From CADCWN01 sp046328475 (lineage in GTDB: Bacteria; Chloroflexota; Chloroflexia; Thermomicrobiales; CADCWN01): DNA of 64,000 nt. The DNA is taken from assembly GCA_046328475.1 (NCBI GenBank), contig JAXLWN010000006.1, forward strand, positions 62,001 to 126,000. The letters are read 5' to 3'. The notes beneath the pieces were generated by a model. That model searched no databases and had not been told where the DNA came from. It was given only the letters and a program-made list of their open reading frames with translations. Both the position numbers and the translations under genes were made by a program. Within the stretch, counting starts at the first letter, position 1, and every line of letters starts with the position of its first letter. This document shows, piece by piece, positions 18,297 to 27,762 of the stretch.

Positions 18297-20323
18297 CTAG
18301 GACTTGACCCACAGGCCGATATTCCACAGCTGCGAGTCCCACGGCGTGAACGCCCCGACCTGGAGACCCTTGGTCGTGGCGAACACGTCCTTGCGGGCGA
18401 CGAGCGGGATCTCGGCGAAGTCGTTGATCTCGATGTCATTCGCCTTGATGTAGAGTTCCGCGCGCTTCTTCTCATCCAGCTCGGTCTTGAGCTGCTCGAT
18501 CACCGCATCGTAGTCCTTGTTCGACCAGCGCATCGAGTTGCCGCCCGACCACTGATTCGCCTTCTGCGCAATCTCCGCCGTCGTGGACCCTTCCATGTAG
18601 CTGTAGGGATCCGGCGAGACATTGCCGTTGGTGAACATCTCGATGTCGGTGTAGAAGAGCGAGGCGGTGTCCGGGTTGGCACCCGAGCCGGGCGCGAAGT
18701 AGACCGAGGCGTCGGTCGACTTCAGCTCGACCTGCACGCCGATCTTCTCGAAGCCGTCCTTGATCACCTGCTGCGTCTTCTGCCGCACCGCATTGACGGT
18801 GGTGTTGTAGACGACCTTCATCTGCACGCCGCCCTTGGCCCGGTAGGTGCCCGACTTCGCCCAGCCCGCCGCATCCAGCAATGCGTTCGCCTTCGCCAGG
18901 TCGTACTCCGACTTGGTGTTGGGCGAGGCGTACTGCGGCGGGTTGTAGAGCAGATTGTTGGCAACCGCGCCCGCCTTGCCGTAGATGGAGTCGACGATCG
19001 TCTTCTTGTCGCAGGCCAGCGCGTAAGCGTTGCGCACTTCCTTGATAGTCTGGAACGGGTGCGGGGCCTTCAGGCTCGACCGCTCGCCGTCCACCTCCTT
19101 GTTCGGGTCGGTGAAGTTGACCAGCAGGCGCTCGGTGTTCGAGCCATTGCCCGCCACCACGGTGCCCTTACCGCCGCTCTCCAGCTGCGTCAGGACCGCT
19201 GCATCCACCTGCAAATTCCAGGCGTAGTCGAAGTCGCCGGTCTGCAGCACCGCGCGGGCCGCCGACGGCGCGTCGCCGCCACCCTTGACCAACAGGGTGT
19301 CGAAGAACGGGGCGTTCGCATCGCGATAATTCGGATTGATGTCGTAGGTCACTTCGTCGCCGGGCTTGAAGCTGACCACTTTGTACGGCCCGGTGCCGAT
19401 CGGCTTGAGGTTCCCCGCGAAGTTCGCCGACGCCGCGCCCTTGCCATCCTTGAAGAAGTGCTCCGGCAAGATGCAGCCGGACTGATTGACAAAGGGGATG
19501 AACCAGGCCGCCTGGGGCGTGGCGAAGGTGATCTTCACCGTGGTGTCGTCCGTCGCCTCGACCGTCTTGATCGTCTGGTAGTTGCCGATCGTCGGCGCGG
19601 CGGTCTCCTTGTCGATCACGTAGTTGTAGGTGAAGACCACATCCTTGGCGGTGAAGGGCTGCCCGTCGCTCCACTTCAGGCCCGACTTCAGCTTCCAGGT
19701 CACCGTGGTCCCATCGGCCGACAACCCATTGTTCGCGCGCGAGGGAATCTCCGCCGCCAACACCGGCACATAGTTCCCCTCGCCGGTGATCACGGCCAGC
19801 GGCTCAAGGACCGGGCGCGAGGCATCGGTATCTTTCTGGCCCTGCGCCAGGTGCGGATTCAAGATGACCGGTGCCTGCCACCAGAGCACCTTCACCTGCC
19901 CACCGCCGCCGCGCTTGGTCGGGCGCGGTCCCGCCGAGCCTGCGGCCGACGCCGACGCCGCCGCGCTGGCCGACGCCGCTGCCGACTGGGGCGGCGCTCG
20001 TCGCCGCAGCCGAGGGCGCGGCGGAGGCCGCCGTGGAGGGCCGGGCCGACGCGCTCGCCGCCGCCGACGCGGCTGCCGATGGCGCGGCGCTCGCCGCCGC
20101 GCCGGTGCTGGCGGATGCTGGCGCGGCCGACGCAGCGGCGGATGGCCGCGCGGTCGCCGGGGGCACGGTGGCGGTCGCGCTCGCGCCGCAGGCCGCGAGG
20201 ATCGCGGTGATCGCCGAGGCCGACAGGCCCAGCGCCACCGCCCGTTTAGATGAACTCGCGCCGACTCACTTGCCCTGCTATCAACTCGCTGGTTAATGAC
20301 TGGACGGGATCACGATCTGCCAT
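18297..20323 (-). pseudogene. Peptide ABC-transporter substrate-binding lipoprotein, copy 1, frameshifted
   Basis: A tandem homologue of the intact gene at 20638-22662. The true start is ATG 20323 (aaggagg upstream). It reads MADRDPVQSLTSELIAG and a Tat-like RREF, then stops at TAA because of one extra base near 20249 compared with copy 2. The lipobox and Ala/Ser linker continue in a second frame, and another extra base near 19988 moves the mature domain (from WWQAPVILNPHLAQG to the stop at 18297) to a third frame. The 530-residue mature domain is intact and of the SBP_bac_5 family, which delivers oligopeptides or similar ligands. Without the signal it would not be exported; sequencing error is a real alternative. 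Confidence 0.85.
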
Positions 20324-20504
20324 GCGTGTTCGCCTCCTTCTGCTGCGTCAACAACGAGAACACCTGCGCGAGATCGATTGTCCGGAAATCCGTCGTGACG
20401 TTAACGACGTACTCCCCGGCACGGAAGTTCCCGCGCCCCCCTACGCCCTGCCCCAAGGGTTCAAAGAGAGGCCCATGTTAGCCTGGAATACACACCAGGG
20501 CAGG

Positions 20505-20531
20505 ATTGTACCACAAAGCACCGGATGTCAA
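20505..20531 (-). promoter_or_regulatory. Promoter of substrate-binding protein copy 1
   Basis: On the minus strand TTGACA (20526-20531) is followed after 15 bases by TACAAT (20505-20510). The spacer is short. It leaves a leader of about 175 bases before ATG 20323 in which I see no riboswitch. Confidence 0.5.
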
Positions 20532-20577
20532 TGACACAGGACGTTTTGGTTCAGCATCGGGCAGCGCAGGCACCGCA

Positions 20578-20607
20578 AAGGGGCGGGGCCACGCGGCCCC
20601 GCCCCTT
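20578..20607 (-). terminator. 13-bp GC hairpin after substrate-binding protein copy 2
   Basis: Bases 20578-20590 pair with 20595-20607 around a 4-base loop. It lies 31 bases past the stop of copy 2 and upstream of the promoter of copy 1, so the two copies are likely transcribed separately. Confidence 0.75.
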
Positions 20608-20637
20608 CCTTCAACTCGTGCCAAGCGCGAAGATGCC

Positions 20638-22662
20638 TTACTTCCGAATCCAGAACCCGATGTTGTAGGTCTCGGAGTCCCACGGGGTGTAGGCCCCGAT
20701 CTCCAGCGTCTTGGCCGTAGCCGAGACATTCTTGCGGGCGACCAGCGGGATCTCCGCGAAGTCGTTGACCTCGATGTCGTTGGCCTTGATGAAGAGCTCG
20801 GCGCGCTTCTTGTCGTCCAGCTCGGTGCGCAGTTGGTCGATCACCGCGTCATAGTCCTTGTTCGACCAACGCATGTAGTTGTTCCCCGACCACTGGTTCG
20901 CCTTCTGCGCGATATTCTTCGTGATCAACCCCTCCATCAGGCTGAACGGGTCGGGCGAAGAATTACCGGTGGTGAACATCTCGATGTCGGTGTAGAAGAG
21001 CGACGCCGAATCGGGGTTGCCGCCCGAACCGGGGGCGAAGTAGACGCTGGCATCGGTCGACTTCAGTTCGGTCTGAATGCCGATCTTCTCCCAGCCGTCC
21101 TTGATCACCTGCTGCGTCTTCTGCCGCACCGCGTTGACCGTCGTCTGGTAGACGACCTTCATCTGCACGCCACCCTTGGCGCGGTAGGTGCCGCTCTTCG
21201 CCCAACCGGCGGTGTCGAGCAGCGCGTTCGCCTTGGTCAGGTCATATTCCGACTTGGTGTTCGGGGAGTTGTACTGCGGCGGGTTGTAGAGCAGATTGTT
21301 GCCGATCGCCCCGGCCTTGCCGTAGATCGTCTCGACGATCGTCTTCTTGTCGCAGGCCAGCGCGAGCGCGTTGCGCACGTTCTTGTCGACCAGGAACGGG
21401 TGCGGGTTCTTCAGGCTCGACCGCTCGCCATCCGTCTCCTTGTTCGGGTCGGTGAAGTTGACCAGCAGGCGCTCGGTGCTCGCGCCGTTCTGCGCGACGA
21501 CCACCCCCTTGCCGCCCTGTTCCAGCTGGGCGAGTACGGCCGCGTCCACCTGCAGGTTCCAGCCATAATCGAAATCGCCGGTCTGCAGCACCGCGCGGGC
21601 CGCCGACGGCGCGTCGCCGCCGCCCTTCAGCAGCACCGTATCGAAGAAGGGGGCATTCGCATCCCGGAAGTTCGGGTTGATATCGTAGACCGCCTCGTCG
21701 CCCGGCTTGAAGCTCACCAGCTTGTACGGCCCGGTGCCGATCGGCTTCAGATTCGCCGGGAAGTTCGACGCCGCCGCGCCCTTGCCATCCTTGAAGATGT
21801 GCTCCGGCAGGATGTGCCCCTGCCCGTTCACGAAGGGGATGAACCAGGCCGCCTGCGGCGAGGTGAAGGTGATCTTGACCGTCGTATCGTCCACCGCCTC
21901 GACCGTCTTGATCGTCTGGTACGACCCGGTCGTGGTTGCGCCGGTCTCCTTATCGATGATGTAGTTGTAAGTGAAGACCACGTCCTTGGCGGTGAGCGGC
22001 TGCCCATCGCTCCACTTCACGCCCGCCTTCAGCTTCCAGGTCACCGTGGTGCCGTCGGCCGAGAGGCCGTTGTTCGCGCGCGACGGGATCTCCGCCGCCA
22101 GCACCGGCAGGTAGCTGCCGTCGCCCAGAATCACCGCCAGCGGCTCGTAGATGATGCGCGAGGCATCAAAATCCTTCGTGCCCTGCGAGAGGTGCGGATT
22201 GAGGATGACCGGTGCCTGCCAGTAGAGAATCTTCACCTGGCCGCCGCCGCCACGCTTCGTCGGGCGCGGTGCCGCCGAGCCCGCAGCCGAGGCCGAGGCC
22301 GCCGCGCTGGCCGACGCCGCTGCCGACGGGGCCGCGCTCGTCGCCGCAGCCGAGGGCGCGGCGGAGGCTGCCGTGGAGGGCCGGGCCGACGCGCTCGCCG
22401 CCGCCGACGCGGCTGCCGATGGCGCGGCGCTCGCCGCCGCACCGGTGCTGGCGGATGCTGGCGCGGCCGACGCAGCGGCGGATGGCCGCGCGGTCGCCGG
22501 GGGCACGGTGGCGGTCGCGCTCGCGCCGCAGGCCGCGAGGATCGCGGTGATCGCCGAGGCCGACAGGCCCAGCGCCACCGCCCGTTTAATGAACTCGCGC
22601 CGGTTCACCTGCCCGGCGATGAGTTCGCGGGTCAACGATTGGATCGGATCGCGGTCGGCCAT
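20638..22662 (-). CDS. Peptide ABC-transporter substrate-binding lipoprotein, copy 2
   Basis: A 674-residue exported lipoprotein of the SBP_bac_5 (oligopeptide/nickel-binding) family. The N terminus has a twin-arginine-like RREFIKR (residues 21-27), a hydrophobic stretch and the lipobox LAAC with Cys45. A linker of about 100 residues rich in Ala, Ser and Pro follows, then the binding domain with family landmarks such as VTWKLKAGVKWSDGQPLTAK, FTYNYIIDKET and ALACDKKTIVETIYG. It would sit on the outer face of the membrane and feed a permease that is not in this window. Start 22662 follows aggaggaggg. The linker is nearly identical in DNA to that of copy 1. Confidence 0.92.
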   Translation of the reverse strand: MADRDPIQSLTRELIAGQVNRREFIKRAVALGLSASAITAILAACGASATATVPPATARPSAAASAAPASASTGAAASAAPSAAASAAASASARPSTAASAAPSAAATSAAPSAAASASAAASASAAGSAAPRPTKRGGGGQVKILYWQAPVILNPHLSQGTKDFDASRIIYEPLAVILGDGSYLPVLAAEIPSRANNGLSADGTTVTWKLKAGVKWSDGQPLTAKDVVFTYNYIIDKETGATTTGSYQTIKTVEAVDDTTVKITFTSPQAAWFIPFVNGQGHILPEHIFKDGKGAAASNFPANLKPIGTGPYKLVSFKPGDEAVYDINPNFRDANAPFFDTVLLKGGGDAPSAARAVLQTGDFDYGWNLQVDAAVLAQLEQGGKGVVVAQNGASTERLLVNFTDPNKETDGERSSLKNPHPFLVDKNVRNALALACDKKTIVETIYGKAGAIGNNLLYNPPQYNSPNTKSEYDLTKANALLDTAGWAKSGTYRAKGGVQMKVVYQTTVNAVRQKTQQVIKDGWEKIGIQTELKSTDASVYFAPGSGGNPDSASLFYTDIEMFTTGNSSPDPFSLMEGLITKNIAQKANQWSGNNYMRWSNKDYDAVIDQLRTELDDKKRAELFIKANDIEVNDFAEIPLVARKNVSATAKTLEIGAYTPWDSETYNIGFWIRK

Positions 22663-22870
22663 GAGCGTTGCCCTCCTCCTGTTGCGACGAACCACACGGA
22701 CATATCGTATCGGAAACCGGTTGTGCGGCAGCAGCGACACGCTGTGCGTGTTGCATAACACCGAACGAAATCGGCCCCACACCGACTCAAACCCTGCCCC
22801 CCGCAGGATCGAGCGAGATGCCCAAGTTGGTCAGAAAGCACGACATTGTGCACTGTTGCTGGTTGACGGC

Positions 22871-22899
22871 AGTATAGAGATCCCAGCACGCCGCGTCAA
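22871..22899 (-). promoter_or_regulatory. Strong sigma-70-type promoter of substrate-binding protein copy 2
   Basis: TTGACG (22894-22899) and TATACT (22871-22876) on the minus strand are separated by exactly 17 bases, the best-spaced promoter in the window. The mRNA leader is about 200 bases. The remaining spacer to 23050 shows no gene. Confidence 0.65.
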
Positions 22900-23050
22900 G
22901 ATGGCTTAGACACGGCCACCGCCCCCGACGCGACAAATTTACTCTCCCCGCTAGACGCAGACCTGGGCACATCGGCAGAGAAGAAGGATAATGGGGGTAG
23001 GAATCTGAACCCCGGCGGCGATGCCGCCCGGAGCATGAGCGGGAGCGACG

Positions 23051-24061
23051 ATGAGGGCACGGCAGCGCACGGTGGCGAAATGGCTCGCGGTGGGCGCGAC
23101 AATCAGCATGTTCGTCGTGCTGCTCTCCGGCGTGACGGTGACCGACACCGGCTCGGGCGCGGGCTGCGGCACCTCCTGGCCCCTCTGCCACGGCGAGTTC
23201 ATCCCCGAGTTCGCCTGGACCACCGCCATCGAATATAGCCACCGCGCGATCACCAGCGTCGCCACCCTGCTGATCGTGGCGGCCTCTGTCGGCGCACTCC
23301 TCTTCTGGCGACAGCGCACCGAAATCCGCATCCTGGTCCCCCTGATGCTCCTGTTCCTCGTCCTCCAGGCCGCGCTTGGCGCGCTGGCCGTGCTCTACCC
23401 CAGCTGGTGGGGGAGCAACGGCATCCTCGCGCTCCACTTCGGCATTTCGCTGATCGCCTTCGCCACCACCCTGCTCACCGCCACCCTGATCCACCAGATC
23501 GAGCGCGGCAGCGACCAACTGCGCGATCGGACCGTCCCGCGCGGCGTCGCGCTCGGTGCGTGGGCGCTGGCGGCCTATACCTATGGCGTCGTCTACCTCG
23601 GTGCCTATGTCGCCCACACCGACGCCAGCCTCGCCTGCCTCGACTGGCCGCTCTGCCAGGGCTCGGTCTTCCCCGGCTTCACCGGCCCGGTCGGCATCGT
23701 CTTCTCGCATCGCATCTCGGCCCTCATCCTGACCCTCGGCGTCATCGCGCTCGCCGCCTGGTGCTGGCGACAGCGCGCCACCCGCCCCGACCTCGCCTGG
23801 GCCTCGGTCGTCGCCGTCGTCACCCTCCTGCTCCAGCTTCGCCCTGGCCGCGGCGATCGTCTTCACTCGCCTCAGCCTCTACAGCGCCCCTGCCCACAGC
23901 GCGATCATCACCGTCTACTTCGGCGCGCCGTCTACATCTGCCTCAACGTCCTGCCCCGCCCGCTGGCCGCCCGCACCGCCGAAACAACCAGCCAGCCGGT
24001 TAACACGCCAGCCAATCTGCCCATCGGCAGCGCCCAGCGCGCCGACGCCCTGACCCATTGA
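23051..24061 (+). CDS. ctaA: Heme A synthase (CtaA/Cox15), with two cancelling frameshifts
   Basis: A polytopic membrane enzyme that oxidises heme O to heme A for cytochrome oxidase. Recognisable: MRARQRTVAKWLAVG, the GAGCGTSWPLCHGEF Cys loop, heme-ligand His in EYSHRAITS, ILALHFGIS and FSHRISALI, and a second Cys loop CLDWPLCQGSVFPG. Near 23838 the sense continues in another frame (FALAAAIVFTRLSL, SAPAHSAIITVYFG, containing the fourth His) and near 23930 returns (YICLNVLPRPLAARTAE). The nominal reading frame therefore encodes nonsense across the last helix. The fully open result on both sides argues for paired base errors. The stop lies in an octamer repeat. Confidence 0.88.
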   Translation: MRARQRTVAKWLAVGATISMFVVLLSGVTVTDTGSGAGCGTSWPLCHGEFIPEFAWTTAIEYSHRAITSVATLLIVAASVGALLFWRQRTEIRILVPLMLLFLVLQAALGALAVLYPSWWGSNGILALHFGISLIAFATTLLTATLIHQIERGSDQLRDRTVPRGVALGAWALAAYTYGVVYLGAYVAHTDASLACLDWPLCQGSVFPGFTGPVGIVFSHRISALILTLGVIALAAWCWRQRATRPDLAWASVVAVVTLLLQLRPGRGDRLHSPQPLQRPCPQRDHHRLLRRAVYICLNVLPRPLAARTAETTSQPVNTPANLPIGSAQRADALTH

Positions 24062-24074
24062 CCCACTGACCCAC
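24051..24074. repeat. Three octamers (tgacccay) containing the ctaA stop codon
   Basis: Units at 24051-24058, 24059-24066 and 24067-24074; the TGA stop (24059-24061) is the first codon of the second unit. Confidence 0.9.
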
Positions 24075-24131
24075 TCAAAGTACGGACACTCGAACGTACA
24101 GACGCACGAACAGACCAATCACGGAGGATGC

Positions 24132-24692
24132 GTGCGCGGCTGCTGGCTCGGCCTCTTCCTGGTGGGCTCGATCGCTGTCTTCCTCGGGGCGGTTGCGTTC
24201 GCCATGCTCGCCACCCCCGCCGAGCGACCGCCAGCTTTCACGCCGGTCCCGGTCAGCACCGAAGCGGTCGGGCGTTTCGACACCAAGATCGCCACGGTGC
24301 GGAACGCCACCGCGCCGACCACGATCGAGATCGACGAAGAAGAGGCCACCTCAAAAGTCGCCGATCTCCTCGCCGACGAGCCGGAAGCCCCCGCCGTAGA
24401 CAACCCCCAGGTCACCTTCCGCGACGGCAAGGTCTATCTCAGCGGCGTCACCAGCGACACCCCGATCGCCATCAGCTTCCTCATCACCGCGCGCGTCGAA
24501 GTCGCCGACGGCAAACCGAAGGTCGTCGTCGAGAACGTCGAAGCCGGTCGCCTCTCCGTCCCCGGTGCCCTCCGTTCGCAGATCGACGACCTCGTCGCCC
24601 AGCAAGAACGCCTGCTGGACGACCTCCCGATCTACGTCACCGATGTGCAAGTCCTCGATGGCAAACTGGTCGTCACCGGGCAACCAAAATGA
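24132..24692 (+). CDS. Membrane-anchored protein of unknown function, LmeA/DUF2993-like
   Basis: A 186-residue protein with an N-terminal hydrophobic helix (LGLFLVGSIAVFLGAVAFAML, residues 6-26) acting as signal anchor. The outer domain repeats strand patterns such as VTFRDGKVYLSGV, VEVADGKPKVVVENVEAG, LSVPGALRSQIDDLVAQQ and DVQVLDGKLVVTGQPK. This looks like the DUF2993/LmeA group of envelope lipid-binding proteins, but the match is by pattern only. It starts at GTG 24132 with ggagg close by. It follows ctaA by 70 bases. Confidence 0.65.
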   Translation: MRGCWLGLFLVGSIAVFLGAVAFAMLATPAERPPAFTPVPVSTEAVGRFDTKIATVRNATAPTTIEIDEEEATSKVADLLADEPEAPAVDNPQVTFRDGKVYLSGVTSDTPIAISFLITARVEVADGKPKVVVENVEAGRLSVPGALRSQIDDLVAQQERLLDDLPIYVTDVQVLDGKLVVTGQPK

Positions 24693-24826
24693 CGGAGGGC
24701 GTGGGCGTGGGGACGTGACGGCGACGGCTCGTATCCGCCCATGCTTTCCTCGCTTGCAGCCGCTGGTTCAATGTGATTCCCCGCGCCTTTGACGATCGCG
24801 TCGAACCGAGGATCAGGGGAAGGGAA

Positions 24827-25180
24827 ATGCGGATCGCCTACAGCGTCCTCTACGTCGCCGATCTCGCGGCGATGACCCGCTTCTACCACGACCTCCTCGG
24901 CCTCCCGGTCGCCGAGCAAAACGACCGCTTCCGTCGCCTTCGGCGGCCCCGGCGCACCTCTGGCCCTCGAAACCGGCGGCCCCACCCCCGACGGCCCCCG
25001 CGCCAAAGACCGCAACCCCACCCTCGTCCAGTTCGCCGTCGCCGACATCGCAGCCAGCGTCGCCGATCTCGCCAGCAAAACATCCCCATCGAAGGCGACA
25101 TCCGCCGTGGCCCCTTCGGCGCCCTCGCCTTCTTCCGCGACCCTGAAGGCAACCGCCTCGCCCTCCTCCAGTCCCCATGA
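24827..25180 (+). pseudogene. Small VOC/glyoxalase-family protein with paired frameshifts
   Basis: ATG 24827 (ggggaaggga upstream) begins AYSVLYVADLAAMTRFYHDL, the classic first module of a VOC protein. At about 24933 the sense moves to another frame (AFGGPGAPLALETGG, NPTLVQFAVADIAASVADLA) and at about 25078 moves back (NIPIEGDIRRGPFGALAF, RDPEGNRLALLQSP) to the stop. Repaired, it is a normal 118-residue glyoxalase/bleomycin-resistance-like protein with the C-terminal Glu of RDPEGN. Function unknown. Confidence 0.8.
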
Positions 25181-25266
25181 TGCTTGCGCAATCCTGCAGC
25201 GAGATTCTTAGACCTTCGCCAACGCCCCTCACGCCACAAATCAGCCCACGGCACAACGCATGGTCC

Positions 25267-25347
25267 CAGTCCGCGCAGGCGGACTTCGCGGCGACCCCAG
25301 TCGCCTCAGCCCGGGTACCCACCGCAGTGGGTGATTCAGTCCACCGG
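25267..25347. repeat. REP-like repeat, copy 1
   Basis: Begins with the hairpin agtccgcgcaggcggact and ends with ttcagtccaccgg. It overlaps the 3' end of the cupin gene and its TGA (25336-25338) falls within the repeat's terminal part. Other copies: 26023, 51848, 53047, 57928. Confidence 0.85.
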
Positions 25348-25838
25348 CCCCCGCCCCAACCGCGCCTCCAACGCCGCGAACTGCGCATCCAGCAGCGCCC
25401 GCACCGCCCGAATTCGCTCCCGCGCCGCCCGTCGCTCCCCTCCGTCAGCGCCCGGTGGCCCTCCAACGTCATCGTGTCCGCATCATCCGCAGGATACGGC
25501 GGCGCGCAAATGAACAGCACCCGCGCCTCCTCCGGCCCCGGATTCCCGAATGACAGCGACACCAGCGGCGGCGCAACCGTGTCGCCCGCCCGCACACAAA
25601 CTCCGTCGTCTCCCCCGTCTCCCATCCCCATCGTCACCACCACGCTCCCCGACAGCACATAGGTAATCTGCTCCAGCGACCGGTGCGCATGGACACCAAA
25701 CTGCCCCGGCGGCAGCCGCCCCTCCGCCAGCGTCATCCCCAGCAGCCCCGGCAACGCCACCGGATGCACCGCAATCCCATCCGGCGCAATCACCACCAAC
25801 GCATCCGTCGCCCGCGTCGGCCCTCCCTGCAACGCCAT
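25336..25838 (-). pseudogene. Small cupin-domain protein with C-terminal frameshift
   Basis: ATG 25838 has a perfect aggaggg site. The single cupin barrel covers about residues 15-115: GMTLAEGRLPPGQFGVHAHR (first cupin motif with two His), then ITYVLSGSVVVTMG and AGDTVAPPLVSLSFGN. Near 25425 the frame shifts; the natural C terminus ERIRAVRALLDAQFAALEAR ends at TGA 25336-25338. Repaired length is about 167 residues. Single-domain cupins of this type are often sugar- or metabolite-binding enzymes; no substrate can be assigned. It is convergent with the VOC gene. Confidence 0.8.
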
Positions 25839-26022
25839 TCGCTCCCTCCTGTCACGTCCCCGCGCACACAGGAGAACGGATCCCTTCGCTGCGCCCACGA
25901 CACCCCGGAGGCGTACCCTCCCCCTGTCATTCTGAGCGCCAGCGAAGAATCCGTCTTAACTCTCCCGCTTACTTTCAGTTCGCCCCACCTATGGGCGCAA
26001 ACATTTGAAATGCCACGCACCC

Positions 26023-26090
26023 CAGTCCGCGCAGGCGGACTTTGCGGACCCGTGAGGGTCCTTCAGCCGGGACTTCAGTCCACCGGCCCT
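26023..26090. repeat. REP-like repeat, copy 2
   Basis: Starts with the same agtccgcgcaggcggact hairpin and ends gccgggacttcagtccacc. It lies about 24 bases downstream of the stop codon of the FMN oxidase gene. The remaining spacer 25839-26022 shows no gene. Confidence 0.88.
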
Positions 26091-26113
26091 CCCGCCGCCG
26101 AGCGGCTCCACCC

Positions 26114-27190
26114 CTACAAAATCCGCCCCCCCGGCAGATTCACCCAGCTGCTCATCTCGTGCGGCGGCGTCACCGACTCCGCCGGGCAGATGTAATTCTT
26201 GTTCAACTGGCCGATGCTGGTGACACCGAGCAACCCCATCTCGCAGATGATCTCATCCTCCAGAATCTCCAGCATCCGCACCACCCCATCCTTGCCGCCC
26301 GCAGCCAGGCCCCACGCCTGCAACCGCCCGAGCGCCACCGCATCCGCGCCCAGCGCAATCGCCTTCAGGATATCGCTGCCGCGCTGCACGCCGCCATCCA
26401 TGATCACGCGCGCCTTGCCGTTCGCCGCCGCCACGATCTCCGGCAGCGTGTCGAGCGTCCCCTGCGCGTGGTCGATCTGGCGACCACCGTGGTTCGTCGC
26501 CCAGATGACATCAACCCCGTGCTGCACCGCCAGTTCCGCGTCCTCCGCCGTCTGGACCCCCTTCAGCAAGAACGGCCCGCCCCAGACTTCCTTGATCATG
26601 TCCATCGTCTCCCAGGTCAGGGAGGCGAGATAGTTCCGGGTCGGAATCGTCCGCTGCGTCGGCCGCTGGTAGCGCGACACCATCGGGCGCTCGCGGCGGC
26701 TATAGTGCGCCACGTCCACCGTCAGCGCCAGCGCGATATACCCGGCCGCCTTCACCCGCCCCAGGATCTCCTCGGTCCACTTCATGTCGCCGTGAACATA
26801 GAGCTGGAAAATCTTCGGCGTCGGGGTCGCCGCCGCCGTCACCTCCAGCGCCGGTTCCGTGACCGAACTCACGCAATGCATGATCCCGAACTCGCTCGCC
26901 GCCTGCGTCGAGCCGGCCCCGGCCGACGGATCGAAGACCTGCAACGAGCCGATCGGTGCCAGGATCGCCGGGATGCGCAGCTGCTGCCCCAGGAACGTCG
27001 TGGAGGGATCGATCTCCGACACATCCACCAGCACGCGCGGCCGGAACGCGATCCGGTCGAACGCGTGGCGATTGCGCCGCAACGTCGTCTCCGACGCCGC
27101 GCCCCCAACCAGGTAGTCCCAGACCCCCTGCTGCACGCGGATGCGCGCTTCTTGAATAATCTCGTCGTTGGTCACAATGTCCTGACGCAC
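26114..27190 (-). CDS. FMN-dependent alpha-hydroxy-acid oxidase/dehydrogenase
   Basis: A 358-residue TIM-barrel flavoprotein of the lactate/glycolate oxidase family. WDYLVGGAASETTLRRNR (about residues 24-41) is the family N terminus, IPAILAPIGS (about 73) follows, ALALTVDVAH carries barrel contacts, LKGVQTAEDAE has the FMN-binding Lys, and NHGGRQIDHAQGTLDTLPEI has the catalytic His and substrate Arg. DGGVQRGSDILKAIALGA binds the FMN phosphate. It oxidises a 2-hydroxy acid to a 2-oxo acid. GTG 27190 was chosen because GAGGAGGG lies six bases upstream. Substrate specificity is not resolvable. Confidence 0.9.
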   Translation of the reverse strand: MRQDIVTNDEIIQEARIRVQQGVWDYLVGGAASETTLRRNRHAFDRIAFRPRVLVDVSEIDPSTTFLGQQLRIPAILAPIGSLQVFDPSAGAGSTQAASEFGIMHCVSSVTEPALEVTAAATPTPKIFQLYVHGDMKWTEEILGRVKAAGYIALALTVDVAHYSRRERPMVSRYQRPTQRTIPTRNYLASLTWETMDMIKEVWGGPFLLKGVQTAEDAELAVQHGVDVIWATNHGGRQIDHAQGTLDTLPEIVAAANGKARVIMDGGVQRGSDILKAIALGADAVALGRLQAWGLAAGGKDGVVRMLEILEDEIICEMGLLGVTSIGQLNKNYICPAESVTPPHEMSSWVNLPGGRIL

Positions 27191-27516
27191 CTGCTGCCCT
27201 CCTCGATCTGCTGCCAAACACGAGCGCGGTGCAGCGCGCTCGCTCAACCCCACCAAGAGACACGACCGTGGTCGCCGACCCGGCGCATTCTAGCACCGCC
27301 GCGCCCACGCCACGCGCCAGATCGCGCGGGCACCATCCCGCTGTCCCGAGGGTGGGATCCCACTGTCCCAGCGGACAGGATGCGCACGAATCGCCCCCGG
27401 AACCCCGTTGAGCCAATACACACATCGCGCAGGGACTGAGACGTCGAGCCCCCGTCGCGGATGTGTCCCAGAGGGTGGCCACCCGCAGTATTTCAGCAGA
27501 GAGTAGGAGGTAGACA
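27191..27516. other. Intergenic spacer between divergent genes
   Basis: A 326-base spacer. It holds a short hairpin gagcgcg-N6-cgcgctc near 27217 and two related segments ccgctgtcccgagggtggga / ccactgtcccagcggacagg (about 27332-27380). No convincing promoter or gene was seen. Confidence 0.5.
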
Positions 27517-27744
27517 ATGTTCAGCCCATACGAGGTCGAAACCCTCGCCAGGCTGCAGCGCGAGGAGGTCGCGCGGCAGGTCGCCGCCAGCCGCCTCGCC
27601 AGTGAAGCGACAAAAGCGACGCGCGGCAACCCCACGCCCCGCCCGTGGCGGCAGTCCCTGGCAACCGCGCTCCGCGCAGCGGCGACCCGACTCGCCCCCA
27701 CCACGGCCGAGCCGGCAGCCGAGCCGAAGCCACTCGTCACGTAG
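27517..27744 (+). CDS. Small protein of unknown function, paralogue 1
   Basis: A 75-residue protein with an excellent ribosome site (taggaggtagaca). The N terminus is helical and charged (YEVETLARLQREEVARQVAA); the C-terminal helix RQSLATALRAAATRLAP is followed by a Pro-rich tail. The same helix (RRALATALRWLAAHLAP) occurs in the next gene 19 bases downstream, so the two are probably a duplicated pair in one operon. No signal peptide, no known domain. Confidence 0.75.
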   Translation: MFSPYEVETLARLQREEVARQVAASRLASEATKATRGNPTPRPWRQSLATALRAAATRLAPTTAEPAAEPKPLVT

Positions 27745-27762
27745 GAAGTTCGGAGGTGGCAC

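Noticed and set aside
20506..22758. 750-codon open frame antisense to the substrate-binding protein
   Set aside because: The minus strand has a Tat lipoprotein with a lipobox and family motifs; the plus-strand product is Arg/Val-rich shadow.
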